Assembly (NCBI RefSeq): GCF_001839655.2 | Contig: NZ_CP056087.1 | Coordinates: 2,418,001-2,482,000, forward strand | From: Pseudomonas argentinensis | Lineage (GTDB): Bacteria > Pseudomonadota > Gammaproteobacteria > Pseudomonadales > Pseudomonadaceae | Length of the DNA: 64,000 bases | Direction of reading: 5' to 3' | Part shown: in pieces, positions 34,528 to 44,356 of the stretch | Numbering within the stretch: position 1 is the stretch's first letter | Layout of the letters: each line of letters opens with the position of its first letter | Program-made: the position numbers and the translations under genes | The notes under the pieces: model-generated | The model's database searches: none | What the model saw: the letters and a program-made list of their open reading frames with translations, nothing else | Told to the model about the DNA's origin: nothing

Positions 34528-37328
34528 GGGTATGACTCCTGAGAGTGGCTAGGGGCGATCAGCAAATTGACGGGGGTGTCGCGCAGCACATCGCGTAGTG
34601 CGAGGTGACCGCTGGGGGCGAGTGGGGCAGCGGAAGCGAAGGCGCTGTGCAAGGCCTTGTCGGCCAGCACGGCAGGCAGGGCGATACGGGTGTCGCCCCA
34701 TTGGTCGGCGGCGATCAGCGGCGTCTGGCTGTCGCCCAGCAGCGCAGCGCTCAGGCGCGGCGCCACCACGAGGGCGTACTGGTCACCCAGGCTGCGCAGG
34801 AAGGCGACGACCCGGTCGGCGTGCTTGCCCTGCACCTCGAGCGGCTGGTAGTCGCCCTCGGCGAACAGTTGCGCGTGGTGGGCACGTGCCTGCAGGGTGG
34901 CGGCGATCAGCGCCTGCTTCACCTGGCCGTCATGCCAGTGCCCGAGGGCCTCGGCGAGAGATTGGCCATCAGCCAGGGCTTGCCGGCGAGTGGCGAAATC
35001 CACCGGGCGGCGGTTGTCCGGGTCGACCAGGGAGAAGTCCCAGAACTCGCAACCCTGATACAGATCCGGCACGCCCGGCACGCTCATGCGCAGCAGGCTC
35101 TGGGTCAGGCTGTTGAGCGCGCCAGCGGGGGCGATCTCGGCGGCGGCGTCACGTATCTGGGTGCGCAATTCGGCGCCCTGATCACTGCCGAGCAACGCCT
35201 GCAGGTAGTTTCTGCACGCCTCTTCGTAGCGCTGGTTTGGATTGCTCCATGTGCTGCGCAGCTTGGCTTCGCGCACGGCCTTCTCCTGCCAGGCGCTCAG
35301 GCGTTCGGTCAGCGTTTGCAGGCCTTCGGCATCGTCAGCCGACAGATCCAGCGGCCAGCAGGCGAGCAGGATCTGCAGCAGCATCAGCTCGTCACCCGGC
35401 GAGGGCGCCTGGCCGTCCTCCAGTTCGGCGCGCAGCGGCGCGGCCATCTCGCGCCAGCGCTGGCAGCGCTCTGCGAACCACTCGGCGCGCTCGCTGAGCA
35501 CGGCCAGGCGCGCGCGAGTGTCTTCGCCGCGCTTGTGGTCGTGGGTGGCGGTGGTCAGCAGGTTGGCGGGGAAATGCCGTGCCCGCTCCAGGCAGCCCTC
35601 ATGGAACGCCTGGAGCGGCGCGCTGAACTGCTGTGGGTCGAAGCCCACGTCGTTGCGCGACAGCAACACGGCACTGCGGTAGCAGGCGGTGTCTTCCACG
35701 GCCTTGGCAGCGGCCGGGGAGGTAAGCTGCTGGAAGCGTTCGATCATCTTCGCCCGGCGCTTGCGTTGCGGGCTGGGCGGCAATTCGGACAGCGCCTGGC
35801 CACCTAGCCAGCGGTCGAGGTGCTCGAGCAGCGGCCAGTCACCCTCGGCGAGCGTGCTGCGGGCGCCTTCCAGGGCCTGTTCGAACACCGCCTGGTCAGT
35901 GGCACTGCGCCCGGCAGCCGACACATAGGTGCGGTACACCGAGAAATGCACGATCAGCTCCAGCAGGGCGCGGCGAATGGCCCCCAGGGTCAGGTCGCGG
36001 GTGGCGATATCGTCGCGGGCGATCAGCAGCAGCCCCTGGGCCAGGGCTTCCAGGTCGCCGGCCAGGGCGGTGGTCAGCACCAGCTGACGTGCTTCGCGGA
36101 CCTCGGCCATGAAGTCGGCGTCACGGCCACTGGTTTCGCTCCACAGCTGGGCCAGCACCGGCTCGCCCTTGGGCGCATGCTGCAGCAGCGACACCTGGTT
36201 CATGAACTCGTAGCCGGTGGTGCCATCGACGCCCCAGTCGCGGGGCAGCTGTTCGCCTTCGCCAAGGATCTTCTCGACGTAGATCGGAAAGCGGCCGCCC
36301 TGCAGGTTGGCCGGGCGCTTGGGCAGCAGCCGCTCGACGCGGCGGCGCAGTTTGCGGCAGTAGGCGCGCGGGTTGGCCAGGCCATCGACATGGTCGATAC
36401 GCAGGCCATCGACCAGGCCGGTTTCGATCAGTTCGAAGATCTTGGCGTGGGTCGCTTCGAACACCTCGTGGCGCTCGACCTTGAGGCCGCCCAGTTCGTT
36501 GATGTCGAAGAAGCGCCGCCAGTTGATGTCATCCGCCGCGGTACGCCAGCTGGCCAGGCGGTAGTGCTGGCGTTCGAGCAGTTGATGCAGGGCCTCGAAG
36601 TTCTGCCCGTCGGCGGGGCGCAGGCTGGCCAGCGCACGCTCGACGCCGTCCCCGGCCTTGCTCGCCAGGGCCACCAGTTCGCGAAACAGCACGCGGGCCT
36701 GACGCTGTCCCTCGGCGCTGTCGTCCAGCGCCGCGAAGCGCTGGCCCAGGGCCTGCAGCTCGGGGTGGCCGCTGTGCCGCAGCACGTCGCCATAGGTCGG
36801 CGGGTTGAGCGGGAAGCGGTGGTCATAATGCTTGGCATACAGCAGGCCACGCTGGGCGTCGAAGTGCAGCTCGATCTCGCCAGCGGCCAGCACCTCGCCA
36901 TAGTCGCTGCGCAGGAAGGGCACCAGCAGTTGACCGCGCAGCAGCGGATCATGGGATTGCCAGTGGATGTCGAAAAACTTCGCATGGGCGCTGCTGGCGC
37001 CCCATTCCAGCACGTCCAGCCACCAGGGGTTGGCGTCGCCGCCCACCGCCATGTGGTTGGAGACGATATCCAGAATCAGCCCCATGTCCTTGCCGCGCAG
37101 GGCGGTGACCAGGCGCTGCAGAGCCGCTTCGCCGCCGAGTTCCGGGTTGACGCGGGTCGGGTCGACCACGTCGTAGCCGTGCATGGACCCCGGCCGCGCG
37201 GTGAGCAGCGGCGAGGCGTAGATATGGCTGATGCCCAGGCGCGCGAAATAATCGACCAGGGGCACGGCATCGTCGAGGGTGAAGCCCTTGTGAAACTGCA
37301 GGCGGACGCTGGCGCGCAACTCAGTCAT
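34524..37328 (-). CDS. treY: Malto-oligosyltrehalose synthase
   Basis: A 934-residue GH13_26 enzyme that converts the reducing end of a malto-oligosaccharide to a trehalose unit. The start at 37328 (MTELRASVRLQFHKGFTLDD) is fixed by the family N-terminus and overlaps the malQ stop by 8 bases. Motifs: GISHIYASPLLTARPGSMHGYD, ILDIVSNHMA, GLRIDHVDGLANP (catalytic Asp), YVEKILGEGEQLPRDW (catalytic Glu), and MSVPGVPDLYQGCEFWDF near the end. TreZ then releases trehalose. Length is at the long end of the bacterial range. Confidence 0.97.
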   Translation of the reverse strand: MTELRASVRLQFHKGFTLDDAVPLVDYFARLGISHIYASPLLTARPGSMHGYDVVDPTRVNPELGGEAALQRLVTALRGKDMGLILDIVSNHMAVGGDANPWWLDVLEWGASSAHAKFFDIHWQSHDPLLRGQLLVPFLRSDYGEVLAAGEIELHFDAQRGLLYAKHYDHRFPLNPPTYGDVLRHSGHPELQALGQRFAALDDSAEGQRQARVLFRELVALASKAGDGVERALASLRPADGQNFEALHQLLERQHYRLASWRTAADDINWRRFFDINELGGLKVERHEVFEATHAKIFELIETGLVDGLRIDHVDGLANPRAYCRKLRRRVERLLPKRPANLQGGRFPIYVEKILGEGEQLPRDWGVDGTTGYEFMNQVSLLQHAPKGEPVLAQLWSETSGRDADFMAEVREARQLVLTTALAGDLEALAQGLLLIARDDIATRDLTLGAIRRALLELIVHFSVYRTYVSAAGRSATDQAVFEQALEGARSTLAEGDWPLLEHLDRWLGGQALSELPPSPQRKRRAKMIERFQQLTSPAAAKAVEDTACYRSAVLLSRNDVGFDPQQFSAPLQAFHEGCLERARHFPANLLTTATHDHKRGEDTRARLAVLSERAEWFAERCQRWREMAAPLRAELEDGQAPSPGDELMLLQILLACWPLDLSADDAEGLQTLTERLSAWQEKAVREAKLRSTWSNPNQRYEEACRNYLQALLGSDQGAELRTQIRDAAAEIAPAGALNSLTQSLLRMSVPGVPDLYQGCEFWDFSLVDPDNRRPVDFATRRQALADGQSLAEALGHWHDGQVKQALIAATLQARAHHAQLFAEGDYQPLEVQGKHADRVVAFLRSLGDQYALVVAPRLSAALLGDSQTPLIAADQWGDTRIALPAVLADKALHSAFASAAPLAPSGHLALRDVLRDTPVNLLIAPSHSQESYP

Positions 37329-39399
37329 GGCCAAGGCCCTCGGCCAGGTTGCGGGCCCACTGCAGGCGTTGCAGGCGATGAGCGACCTGCGGTGCGTCGA
37401 GCATGCTGGCTGCCTCGATGGCCCAGCGGCGGCGCCAGTTCGGGTGTTCGTCGCCTGGGCCTGGCAGGTTGGGCTGCTCGCTGGCAGCCATGGCGTCTTC
37501 CAGGGGCAGCAGCACCAGCGGTGCCGGCGTGCTGCCGATGAAGGCGATGCTGGCGTCCAGCTGCTGGTCATCGTCCATCTGGTCGGCGGTGGCGTGGCCA
37601 TGCTCGTGCAAGGCCTGATGCAATGCTCGGGTTTCTTGGGCGCGCAATTGGTGATCCTGATTGGTGTAGTCGTCGCTGCGGTGGCCCGCAGCCTGGCGCC
37701 AATGAATGTCGCGGGAGGCGAGCCAGCCGCGAATGCTCGGCAAATCATGGGTGGTGGTGGTGGCCAGGGCATCGCGTGGCCAGTCGGCCGGGGCGTGGAA
37801 GCGGCCATTGCTCTGCTCGAACAGCAGTACGCGCATGCCGAGAATGTTGCGCGCCGCCAGCTCTTCGCGCAGGCCGTCGGGTACCGTGCCCAGGTCTTCG
37901 CCGATGATCAGCGCACGGTGGCGCTCGGCTTCCAGGCACAGCAGGCGCAGCAGATCCTGGGACGGGTAGTTGAGGTAAGCCCCGGCGGACGAGTCCTGGC
38001 CCTCGGGTATCACCCACAGGCGGCGCATGGTCATCACGTGATCGATGCGCATGCCGCCGGCGTGGGCCAGGTTGGCGCGCAGCATTTCGATGTAGGCGCG
38101 AAAGCCGTTCTCCTGCAGGCCCCGGGGCGAGAACGCCGAGACGCCCCAGTTCTGCCCCGAGCGGTTGAGGATGTCCGGCGGCGCGCCGACGCTGACCGAC
38201 TGCAGCAGTTCGGCCTGCCGGCCCCAGGCCTGGCTGCCGGACGCATCGGCGCCCACCGCCAGGTCGGCGATCAGGCCGACCGCCATACCGGCATCGCGGG
38301 CGGCGTTTTGGGCACCGTGCAGGCAGCGGGCGATCAGCCACTGGGCGAAGGCGTGGAATTCGATTTCGTGCCCATGACCTTCGCAGAACTGCTCGACCGC
38401 CTCGCTGGCCGGGTCGCGGTACTGCTCTGGCCAGGCGCGCCAGTCCACCGGCAGGCCGTTGAGATCCATGAAGCCGCGCAGGGCCTCGAAACGGCAGTGC
38501 TGGCGCAGGGCGTCGCCGCCGGCCTGGCGGAAGGCTTGGAAATCGGCCTGCAGCGGGTGAAGGCTGGCGGCGAAATCGGCATGCAGCTGACGCAGGATCT
38601 GCATCCGTGCACGGGCCACGCCCGGCCAGTCGATCAGCTCCAGGCTTTCCAGGCGCGCCAGCTCCTCGCCCAGGCCGCAGGTGCGGATCGCCTGCTGCAC
38701 GGCTGCTTCACCGAGCACGCTGGCCGGGGCGGCATGCAGCACGTTGAAGAACAGGCGGCTGGACGGCGAGTAGGGACTGTAGGTGTGCAGGTTGGCGCTG
38801 AACATGGCGTGCATCGGGCTGATCGCCACGGCATCGGCGCCACGGGCAGCCGCGCTGCGCACCAGGGATTCCAGGGCCTGGGTATCGCCCAGGCCGCCAT
38901 CGCCCGGGCGGCGCAACGAATACAGCTGGGCGCTGAGGCCCCAGATCTTGGCATCCGCACGGCCCGCCAGCTCGGCAACGCTCGGCCCGGCAGCGGGCGC
39001 CACGGCCAGGGTCACTTCGCCGCCGGCGATGCGCAGTTGGTGATAGCCGGTGGTGGCGATGACCGGCAGGCGGCCACTGTCGTCCAGCCGGCCCTCCAGG
39101 CGCTCACCACCTTCGAGCTGAATCTCGAACGGGGTGCCCGGCGGGAAGTAGCGGGTCAGATCCAGAGCCTGCTGCTGGTCGAGGGTGACCAGCGGGCCAA
39201 GGGCCAGGTTGTCATGGCGGTGCTGCAGCCGCGCCAGGCTGGCTTCGATCTGTTGGTCGTCCGCGGCCGGATAACCGAGGGCCTCGAGCAGGCGGCGCTG
39301 GTGCTCGGGTTTGACCGATTGCGCATTGCCGTCGGCGTCGACCCAGTCGATGCTCAGACCCGCGGCCTTGCTCAGTTCTGCCAGGCGTGCATCGCTCAT
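37321..39399 (-). CDS. malQ: 4-alpha-glucanotransferase (amylomaltase)
   Basis: A 692-residue GH77 enzyme that disproportionates malto-oligosaccharides. It has the long proteobacterial N-terminal domain (about 140 residues) before the barrel. Motifs: WGLSAQLYSLRRPGDGGLGD, GVSAFSPRGL, GGMRIDHVMTMRRLWVIP (nucleophile Asp), LIIGEDLGTVPDG (acid Glu) and TTTHDLPSIRGWL. The ATG overlaps the treZ stop by ATGA, and the stop overlaps treY by 8 bases. It probably recycles short chains left after TreY/TreZ action into substrates long enough to be used again. Confidence 0.96.
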   Translation of the reverse strand: MSDARLAELSKAAGLSIDWVDADGNAQSVKPEHQRRLLEALGYPAADDQQIEASLARLQHRHDNLALGPLVTLDQQQALDLTRYFPPGTPFEIQLEGGERLEGRLDDSGRLPVIATTGYHQLRIAGGEVTLAVAPAAGPSVAELAGRADAKIWGLSAQLYSLRRPGDGGLGDTQALESLVRSAAARGADAVAISPMHAMFSANLHTYSPYSPSSRLFFNVLHAAPASVLGEAAVQQAIRTCGLGEELARLESLELIDWPGVARARMQILRQLHADFAASLHPLQADFQAFRQAGGDALRQHCRFEALRGFMDLNGLPVDWRAWPEQYRDPASEAVEQFCEGHGHEIEFHAFAQWLIARCLHGAQNAARDAGMAVGLIADLAVGADASGSQAWGRQAELLQSVSVGAPPDILNRSGQNWGVSAFSPRGLQENGFRAYIEMLRANLAHAGGMRIDHVMTMRRLWVIPEGQDSSAGAYLNYPSQDLLRLLCLEAERHRALIIGEDLGTVPDGLREELAARNILGMRVLLFEQSNGRFHAPADWPRDALATTTTHDLPSIRGWLASRDIHWRQAAGHRSDDYTNQDHQLRAQETRALHQALHEHGHATADQMDDDQQLDASIAFIGSTPAPLVLLPLEDAMAASEQPNLPGPGDEHPNWRRRWAIEAASMLDAPQVAHRLQRLQWARNLAEGLGHD

Positions 39400-41132
39400 G
39401 GCGCGCCCTCCAGCAGAACCCGCACGCTGTGCGCCGGCAGCTGATTGCCCTCGGCGCGATAGCTGAACAGGGGACGGGCGCCTTGCGGCACCTGGGCTTC
39501 GAGCGCCTCGCGCCCCAGGTTCAGGGCGATATGCAGCACCTGACCACCGCCAAGCTGCCAGCTGGCGGCGACCGCGGCTTCGCCCAGTACCCGGCTTTCC
39601 AGGGCCTGGCTACCGGGCAGACGCGGCACGATATGCTGGTGGCGCAGGCTCAGCAGCTCGCGATAGAAGGCTTGCCAGCTTTGCCCCTCTGCCGTGTCGC
39701 GACTGTGGTGATCGGGCTTCGAGGTGTCGAAGGTGCTGGCTTCGTTGGGCGCTGGAATGGCCTGGCCGGAAAACTTGGAGAAGTCCTTGAATTCGTTCTG
39801 ACGGCCCTTGCGTACCGCCTCGCCGAGTTCATCGTTATGGGAGGTGAAGAACTGGAACGGCTGTTCGCTGCCCCATTCCTCGCCCATGAACAGCAGCGGA
39901 ATCATCGGGCCGAGCAGCAGCAGGGCGGTGGCGCTCTTCAGCGCATCGTCATCGGCGAGGCTGCGCAGGCGTTCACCGACCGCGCGGTTGCCCACCTGGT
40001 CGTGGTTCTGCAGGAACAATACGAAGGCGCTGGGCGGCAGGTGGCCGCTGCTGCTGCCGCGAGCGGTTCCATGGCGGGTGGTTTCACCCTGGTAGATGAA
40101 GCCTTCGCGCAGGCAACGGGCCAGCTTGCCGGTGGCGTCCTCGGCGAAGTCGGCGTAATAGCCTTCGTGTTCACCGGTCAGCAGGTGGTGCAGCACATTG
40201 TGGCCGTCGTCGTTCCACTGGGCGACGAAGCCCTGTTGCAGCAGTTCGGCGTCGTTGTGCTCGTTTTCCAGCACTAAGTGCAGATGGCGCGCGGCGGGCA
40301 TGGCGGCATGCAGCCGCTCGGCCAGTTCGAGCAGGAAGTCGCGTTCGCTGATGGCGTGCACGGCGTCGAAGCGCAGGCCGTCGACGCGGTAGTCCTGTAC
40401 CCACATCAGGGCGTTGTCGAGGAAGTAGTCGCGTACCTGGCGGCGGCGGAAATCGATGGCCGGGCCCCAGGGCGTGTGCACGTCTTCGCGGAAGAAATCG
40501 CTGGCGTACCGGCCCAGGTAATTGCCGTCGGGGCCGAAGTGGTTGTACACCACGTCGATAAAGACCATCAGGCCCAGTTCGTGGGCGCGGTCGATGAGCC
40601 CACGCAGCTGGTCGGGGGTGCCGTAGGAGGAGTCCGGGGCGAAGGGCAATACGCCGTCGTAGCCCCAGTTGCGGCCGCCGGGGAATTCGCCCAGGGGCAT
40701 CAGTTCGATGGCGGTGATGCCCAGGTCGGCAAGCTCCTGTAGCCGCGCTTCGACGCCCTGGTAGCCGCCGAGAGTACCGACATGCAGCTCGTAGAGCACC
40801 GTTTCCTGCCAGGGGCGACCCTGCCAGGCATTGCTGCGCCATTCATAGCGGTGCGGGTCGGCGACGCGGCTGGGGCCGTGCACGTCGTTCGCCTGCCAGC
40901 GCGAGGCAGGGTCGGGGACCCGCAGTTGCCCGTCGATCAGGTACTGGTAGTCGGTACCCGCCGCCACCGGCAGGCTGGCGGCAAACCAGCCATCCTCGTT
41001 GGCGGTCATTTCGTGCTGGGTGTCATCTTGCAACGTTACGGCGACGCGCTTGGCGTCTGGCGCCCACAATGAGAAGTGGGTGTGGCCGCTGTCATCCAGC
41101 CAGGCGCCGTGTCTCTGTTTTGTTTCAGGCAT
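39396..41132 (-). CDS. treZ: Malto-oligosyltrehalose trehalohydrolase
   Basis: A 578-residue GH13_10 enzyme that cuts trehalose off the chain end produced by TreY. N-terminal domain: THFSLWAPDAKRVAVTLQ. Barrel motifs: VIDVVYNHFGPDGNYLG-type (FIDVVYNHFGPDGNYLGRY), VDGLRFDAVHAI (nucleophile Asp), LHLVLENEHND (acid Glu) and FLQNHDQVGNRA. The start overlaps the glgA stop by one base (TGATG). It is the second gene of the operon. Confidence 0.97.
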   Translation of the reverse strand: MPETKQRHGAWLDDSGHTHFSLWAPDAKRVAVTLQDDTQHEMTANEDGWFAASLPVAAGTDYQYLIDGQLRVPDPASRWQANDVHGPSRVADPHRYEWRSNAWQGRPWQETVLYELHVGTLGGYQGVEARLQELADLGITAIELMPLGEFPGGRNWGYDGVLPFAPDSSYGTPDQLRGLIDRAHELGLMVFIDVVYNHFGPDGNYLGRYASDFFREDVHTPWGPAIDFRRRQVRDYFLDNALMWVQDYRVDGLRFDAVHAISERDFLLELAERLHAAMPAARHLHLVLENEHNDAELLQQGFVAQWNDDGHNVLHHLLTGEHEGYYADFAEDATGKLARCLREGFIYQGETTRHGTARGSSSGHLPPSAFVLFLQNHDQVGNRAVGERLRSLADDDALKSATALLLLGPMIPLLFMGEEWGSEQPFQFFTSHNDELGEAVRKGRQNEFKDFSKFSGQAIPAPNEASTFDTSKPDHHSRDTAEGQSWQAFYRELLSLRHQHIVPRLPGSQALESRVLGEAAVAASWQLGGGQVLHIALNLGREALEAQVPQGARPLFSYRAEGNQLPAHSVRVLLEGAP

Positions 41133-42670
41133 CAGACCAGTTTCCCACCCGATTTTTTTGCGGCCAGCAGCTTGCGATAGAGCGCGGCATAGGGCTCCAC
41201 GGACTGCTTCCAGTACAGCGGTGCGGCCATCGCGTGGGCGCGCATGGCGTTGAGCAGCTCCGGGTTGCGGTGAATGGCCATGGCGCGACGCACTGCGGCC
41301 AGGTAGCTGGCAGTGCTCGGTTCGTCGAACAGGAAGCCGTTGACGCCGTCCTCGATGGTATCGGCCAGGCCACCGGTAGCACGGGCGATCGGCAGCGAGC
41401 CGAAACGTTGGGCGTACATCTGGCTGAGGCCGCAGGGCTCGAAGCGCGAGGGCATCAGCAGGAAATCGCTGCCGGCGAACATACAGCGCGCGTCCGCCTC
41501 GTTGAAGCCGACATTGGCGCCGACCTTGCCAGGGTGACGGCGGGCCAGTTCGCGAACGGCTTCCTCGAGGTGCTCCTCACCGCGGCCGATGATGGCGATG
41601 CGACCGCCCTCGGCGACGATGGTGTCGGCGATCTCCAGGGTCATGTCGATGCCTTTCTGCTGCACCAGGCGCGACACCACGACGAACAGCGGGCCGTCGC
41701 TCTGCTCCAGGCCGAACATCTGCTCGACGTGGCGGGTGTTTACACGCTTGCCTTCCCAGTCGTGGGCATCGAAGCCCTGCACCAGGTGCGGGTCGTTGAC
41801 CGAATCCCAGCTGTCGTCGATGCCGTTGGGAATGCCGCTGAGCTGGTTGAGCCGCACCTTGAACTGCAGCATGCCTTCCAGGCCGCAGCCGAATTCGGGG
41901 GTGGTGATCTCGCGTGCGTAGTTGGCGCTCACCGTGGTGACGTGGTCGGAATACACCAGGCCGGCCTTGAGGAACGACAGGCGGCCATAGAACTCCATGC
42001 CCTGGTGGCCACAGGCCGAGGAGGGCAGGCCCAGCTCCGGGCTGCATTCGAGGCTGCACAGGCCCTGGTAGGCGAGGTTGTGGATGGTGAACACGGTGGG
42101 CGTCTGCAGGCCTCGCCAGCTCATGTAGGCCGGGGCCAGGGCGGCTGGCCAGTCGTTGGCGTGAACCACTTCCGGGCACCAGCTCAGGCAGGCGGTGCCG
42201 GCGGCGATTTCGGCGGCTGCCAGGCCCAGGCTGGCGAAGCGGATGTGATTGTCCTGCCAGTCGCGGCCATGGGCGTCGGCGTAGGGCGTGCCGTCACGGT
42301 CGAACAGCTCGGGGCAGATCAGCACGTAGACGATCAGCCCGTCCGGCAGAGTCATGCAACCGATGCGCGCGGGTGGCAGGGCGGCATGGCCCGGCACGCT
42401 GCCAACGTCACGAATCGCGTGACCGCTCTGCAGCACCTGGCGATAGCCTGGGATCAGCACCCGGACATCGTGATCAGCGTTCATCGCCCGCGGCAGCGAC
42501 GCGGAGACGTCACCCAGGCCGCCTACCTTGATCAGGTCTGCCAGCTCGGGGCTGACGAAGAGAATCTTCTTCTTGACCGCGTGCAGATTGGCAATTGTGT
42601 TGTGTGGCTTGAGGGGTGTTTCTACTGAGACCGACTGGTCAAACCGTGTTGCTGCAACAGCGTTTCCCAT
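41132..42670 (-). CDS. glgA: Glycogen synthase (GT5)
   Basis: A 512-residue GT5 enzyme that extends linear alpha-1,4-glucan from a nucleotide-glucose donor (ADP- or UDP-glucose; the donor cannot be read from sequence, and no glgC is present in the window). The N-terminal donor motif LIKVGGLGDVSASLP lies at about residue 46. The C-terminal GT-B half contains VVSRLVQQKGIDM and LLMPSRFEPCGLSQMYA (catalytic Glu in the EPCG loop). An N-terminal extension of about 35 residues precedes the usual KKILFVSPE; the ATG at 42670 has GGAGGA just upstream and is therefore preferred. It leads the operon, which must be driven from the gap upstream. Confidence 0.95.
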   Translation of the reverse strand: MGNAVAATRFDQSVSVETPLKPHNTIANLHAVKKKILFVSPELADLIKVGGLGDVSASLPRAMNADHDVRVLIPGYRQVLQSGHAIRDVGSVPGHAALPPARIGCMTLPDGLIVYVLICPELFDRDGTPYADAHGRDWQDNHIRFASLGLAAAEIAAGTACLSWCPEVVHANDWPAALAPAYMSWRGLQTPTVFTIHNLAYQGLCSLECSPELGLPSSACGHQGMEFYGRLSFLKAGLVYSDHVTTVSANYAREITTPEFGCGLEGMLQFKVRLNQLSGIPNGIDDSWDSVNDPHLVQGFDAHDWEGKRVNTRHVEQMFGLEQSDGPLFVVVSRLVQQKGIDMTLEIADTIVAEGGRIAIIGRGEEHLEEAVRELARRHPGKVGANVGFNEADARCMFAGSDFLLMPSRFEPCGLSQMYAQRFGSLPIARATGGLADTIEDGVNGFLFDEPSTASYLAAVRRAMAIHRNPELLNAMRAHAMAAPLYWKQSVEPYAALYRKLLAAKKSGGKLV

Positions 42671-43417
42671 ACCATCCTCCGCTCGATTCTGTCCTTGACC
42701 CGTGATGTTTCGTTAGCTTGCGCGCCGACGGGAATATGCCGCCCTGTCTTTCCAGTTAATTGCCGTGCCGGGGCAGGAGGAAAAGCTGCTTGCTGGTGAT
42801 TAATTCCCACGTAGTTGATGACCCAGCTCGCGAATAAGAAGTTTCGACTATTTTCGGTGCCACCACTGGCCAGTACGGAACTATTGGGAGGCAACAGGTT
42901 TTCGCTGCCATTGCGATTAAATAGCGGGGTTTCGACTGTGTTAGGCGGTTTGCGGGCCAGGTTCGCGCTGCCCTGGAAGGTCTCTGGGAGGGGCTTTTGG
43001 CTGTTCGTGTCGAAGCGAGGCGACGAGCGGTCATATTTGCCGCTGCTAACCCGGTTGTACAAAACCTGGACAACTCCTTTACGGCCAACAGCGCAAGTAA
43101 GCTGGCGCGAAGTTGCATTTATATTGATCGTTCGAACAACCTATCAAGTTCGGTGTTTTTATTGTTCTGCCTGCCGTTCGATATTTCATGACGACAGTAA
43201 AAATGCCACTACTGCCCAGGTACTTGCGGCAGCATTCGAAGGTAGCGGGAAGGCTTTCAGATAAGGGGTTTTGGTCCAGTTGGCCGGCTGCGGGGCAGGT
43301 CGTTTGCCCGCCGCTGAATCGAGCACGGTGTTGCAGATCGCGAACGGCCCGAGACTGACCGGCAGCGGCCGTGGGGTTCTGCTACTGTTGCCGCGCCTCA
43401 ATCAAGCTGTTACGGCC
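42671..43417. other. Divergent intergenic region glgA/pcaQ with short dyads
   Basis: About 750 bases without a credible gene and clearly richer in A/T than its neighbours. It must hold the promoters of the glgA operon (minus) and pcaQ (plus). Visible dyads: GTTGTACA-N5-TGGACAAC at 43054-43074 (7 of 8 pairs) and the palindrome GTTCGAAC near 43130. No factor can be assigned, and I could not choose -35/-10 boxes with confidence. Short ORFs here have no ribosome site or domain. Confidence 0.5.
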
Positions 43418-44356
43418 ATGAACCTCGACACCCGCATCAAGTTTCGCCACCTCACCTGCTTTCTCGAAATCGCCCGCCAGCGCAGCTTCGCCAAGGCCGC
43501 CGACGCCTTGGCCGTCAGCCAGCCGGCCATTTCCAAGACGCTCAAGGAGCTGGAAGCCATCCTTGACGCCTCGCTGTTCGAGCGCGGCAAGGCGGGCGTC
43601 AGCCTGACGTCGGCGGGGCTGGCCTTCATGCGCTACGCCGGCCCCTGCGTGCAGGCGCTGCGCGACGGCGTGAACAGCCTGCGCAGTGGCGAGCATGATG
43701 CCGGGCAGGTGCGCGTCGGCGTGCTGTCGACCGTGGAGAGCTTGTTGATTCCCGACGTGGTGCGGCGCCTGCACGAGCGCCATGGGGCCCTGGTGGTCAG
43801 CGTCGCCACCGGACCCAGCGCCTACCTGCTGGCGCAGCTGCGTGTCGGTGAGCTGGACCTGGTGGTCGGGCGCATGACCGACAGCCCCGACATCCAGGGT
43901 CTGACCTTCGAGCATCTGTACAACGAGTCGATGAGCCTGGTGGTGCGCCCGGAGCACCCGCTGCTGGCCCTGGGCGATGCCGGTCTCAGCCAGCTGGGCG
44001 ACTACCCCGCGGTGCTGCCATTGGCCGGCACCACCATCCGCCGCTATGCCGACAGCTTGTTCGTGCAATGTGGCGTGCCCCAGCCGCGCCAGCGCCTGGA
44101 AACCCTGTCCCCGGCGCTCAGCCGCCGCTACGTGCAGCAGAGCGACGCCGTCTGGGTGGCACCGCTCGATGCCGTGCGCCTCGACCTGCAAAACGGCGAT
44201 ATGGCCGAGCTGGCCCTGGGTATCCGCGAGCCCGGCGGTTCCGTGGGCATCTGCAGCAACGCCACGCTGCCCCTGTCGCTGGCAGCGCAATGGTGCTGCG
44301 AGGCGTTACGGGAACTGGCCGGCGAGCGAGACGCCGCCCTGGGATCGTCTGCCTGA
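43418..44356 (+). CDS. pcaQ: LysR family regulator of protocatechuate genes
   Basis: A 312-residue LysR regulator. The winged helix is at residues 5-65 (IKFRHLTCFLEIARQRSFAK, then ADALAVSQPAISKTLKELE), the effector domain follows (VRVGVLSTVESLLIPDVVRR). The start IKFRHL and the gene position immediately before pcaHG fit PcaQ, which activates pca genes with beta-carboxy-muconate-type inducers. A PcaQ-type dyad lies between it and pcaH. The ATG at 43418 is chosen from the family N-terminus; no strong Shine-Dalgarno site is visible. The same strand as pcaHG rather than the common divergent arrangement is notable. Confidence 0.88.
   Translation: MNLDTRIKFRHLTCFLEIARQRSFAKAADALAVSQPAISKTLKELEAILDASLFERGKAGVSLTSAGLAFMRYAGPCVQALRDGVNSLRSGEHDAGQVRVGVLSTVESLLIPDVVRRLHERHGALVVSVATGPSAYLLAQLRVGELDLVVGRMTDSPDIQGLTFEHLYNESMSLVVRPEHPLLALGDAGLSQLGDYPAVLPLAGTTIRRYADSLFVQCGVPQPRQRLETLSPALSRRYVQQSDAVWVAPLDAVRLDLQNGDMAELALGIREPGGSVGICSNATLPLSLAAQWCCEALRELAGERDAALGSSA

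Noticed and set aside
42622..43264. Short frames in the glgA-pcaQ gap
   Set aside because: No ribosome-binding site and no recognisable protein; the region is better read as regulatory.
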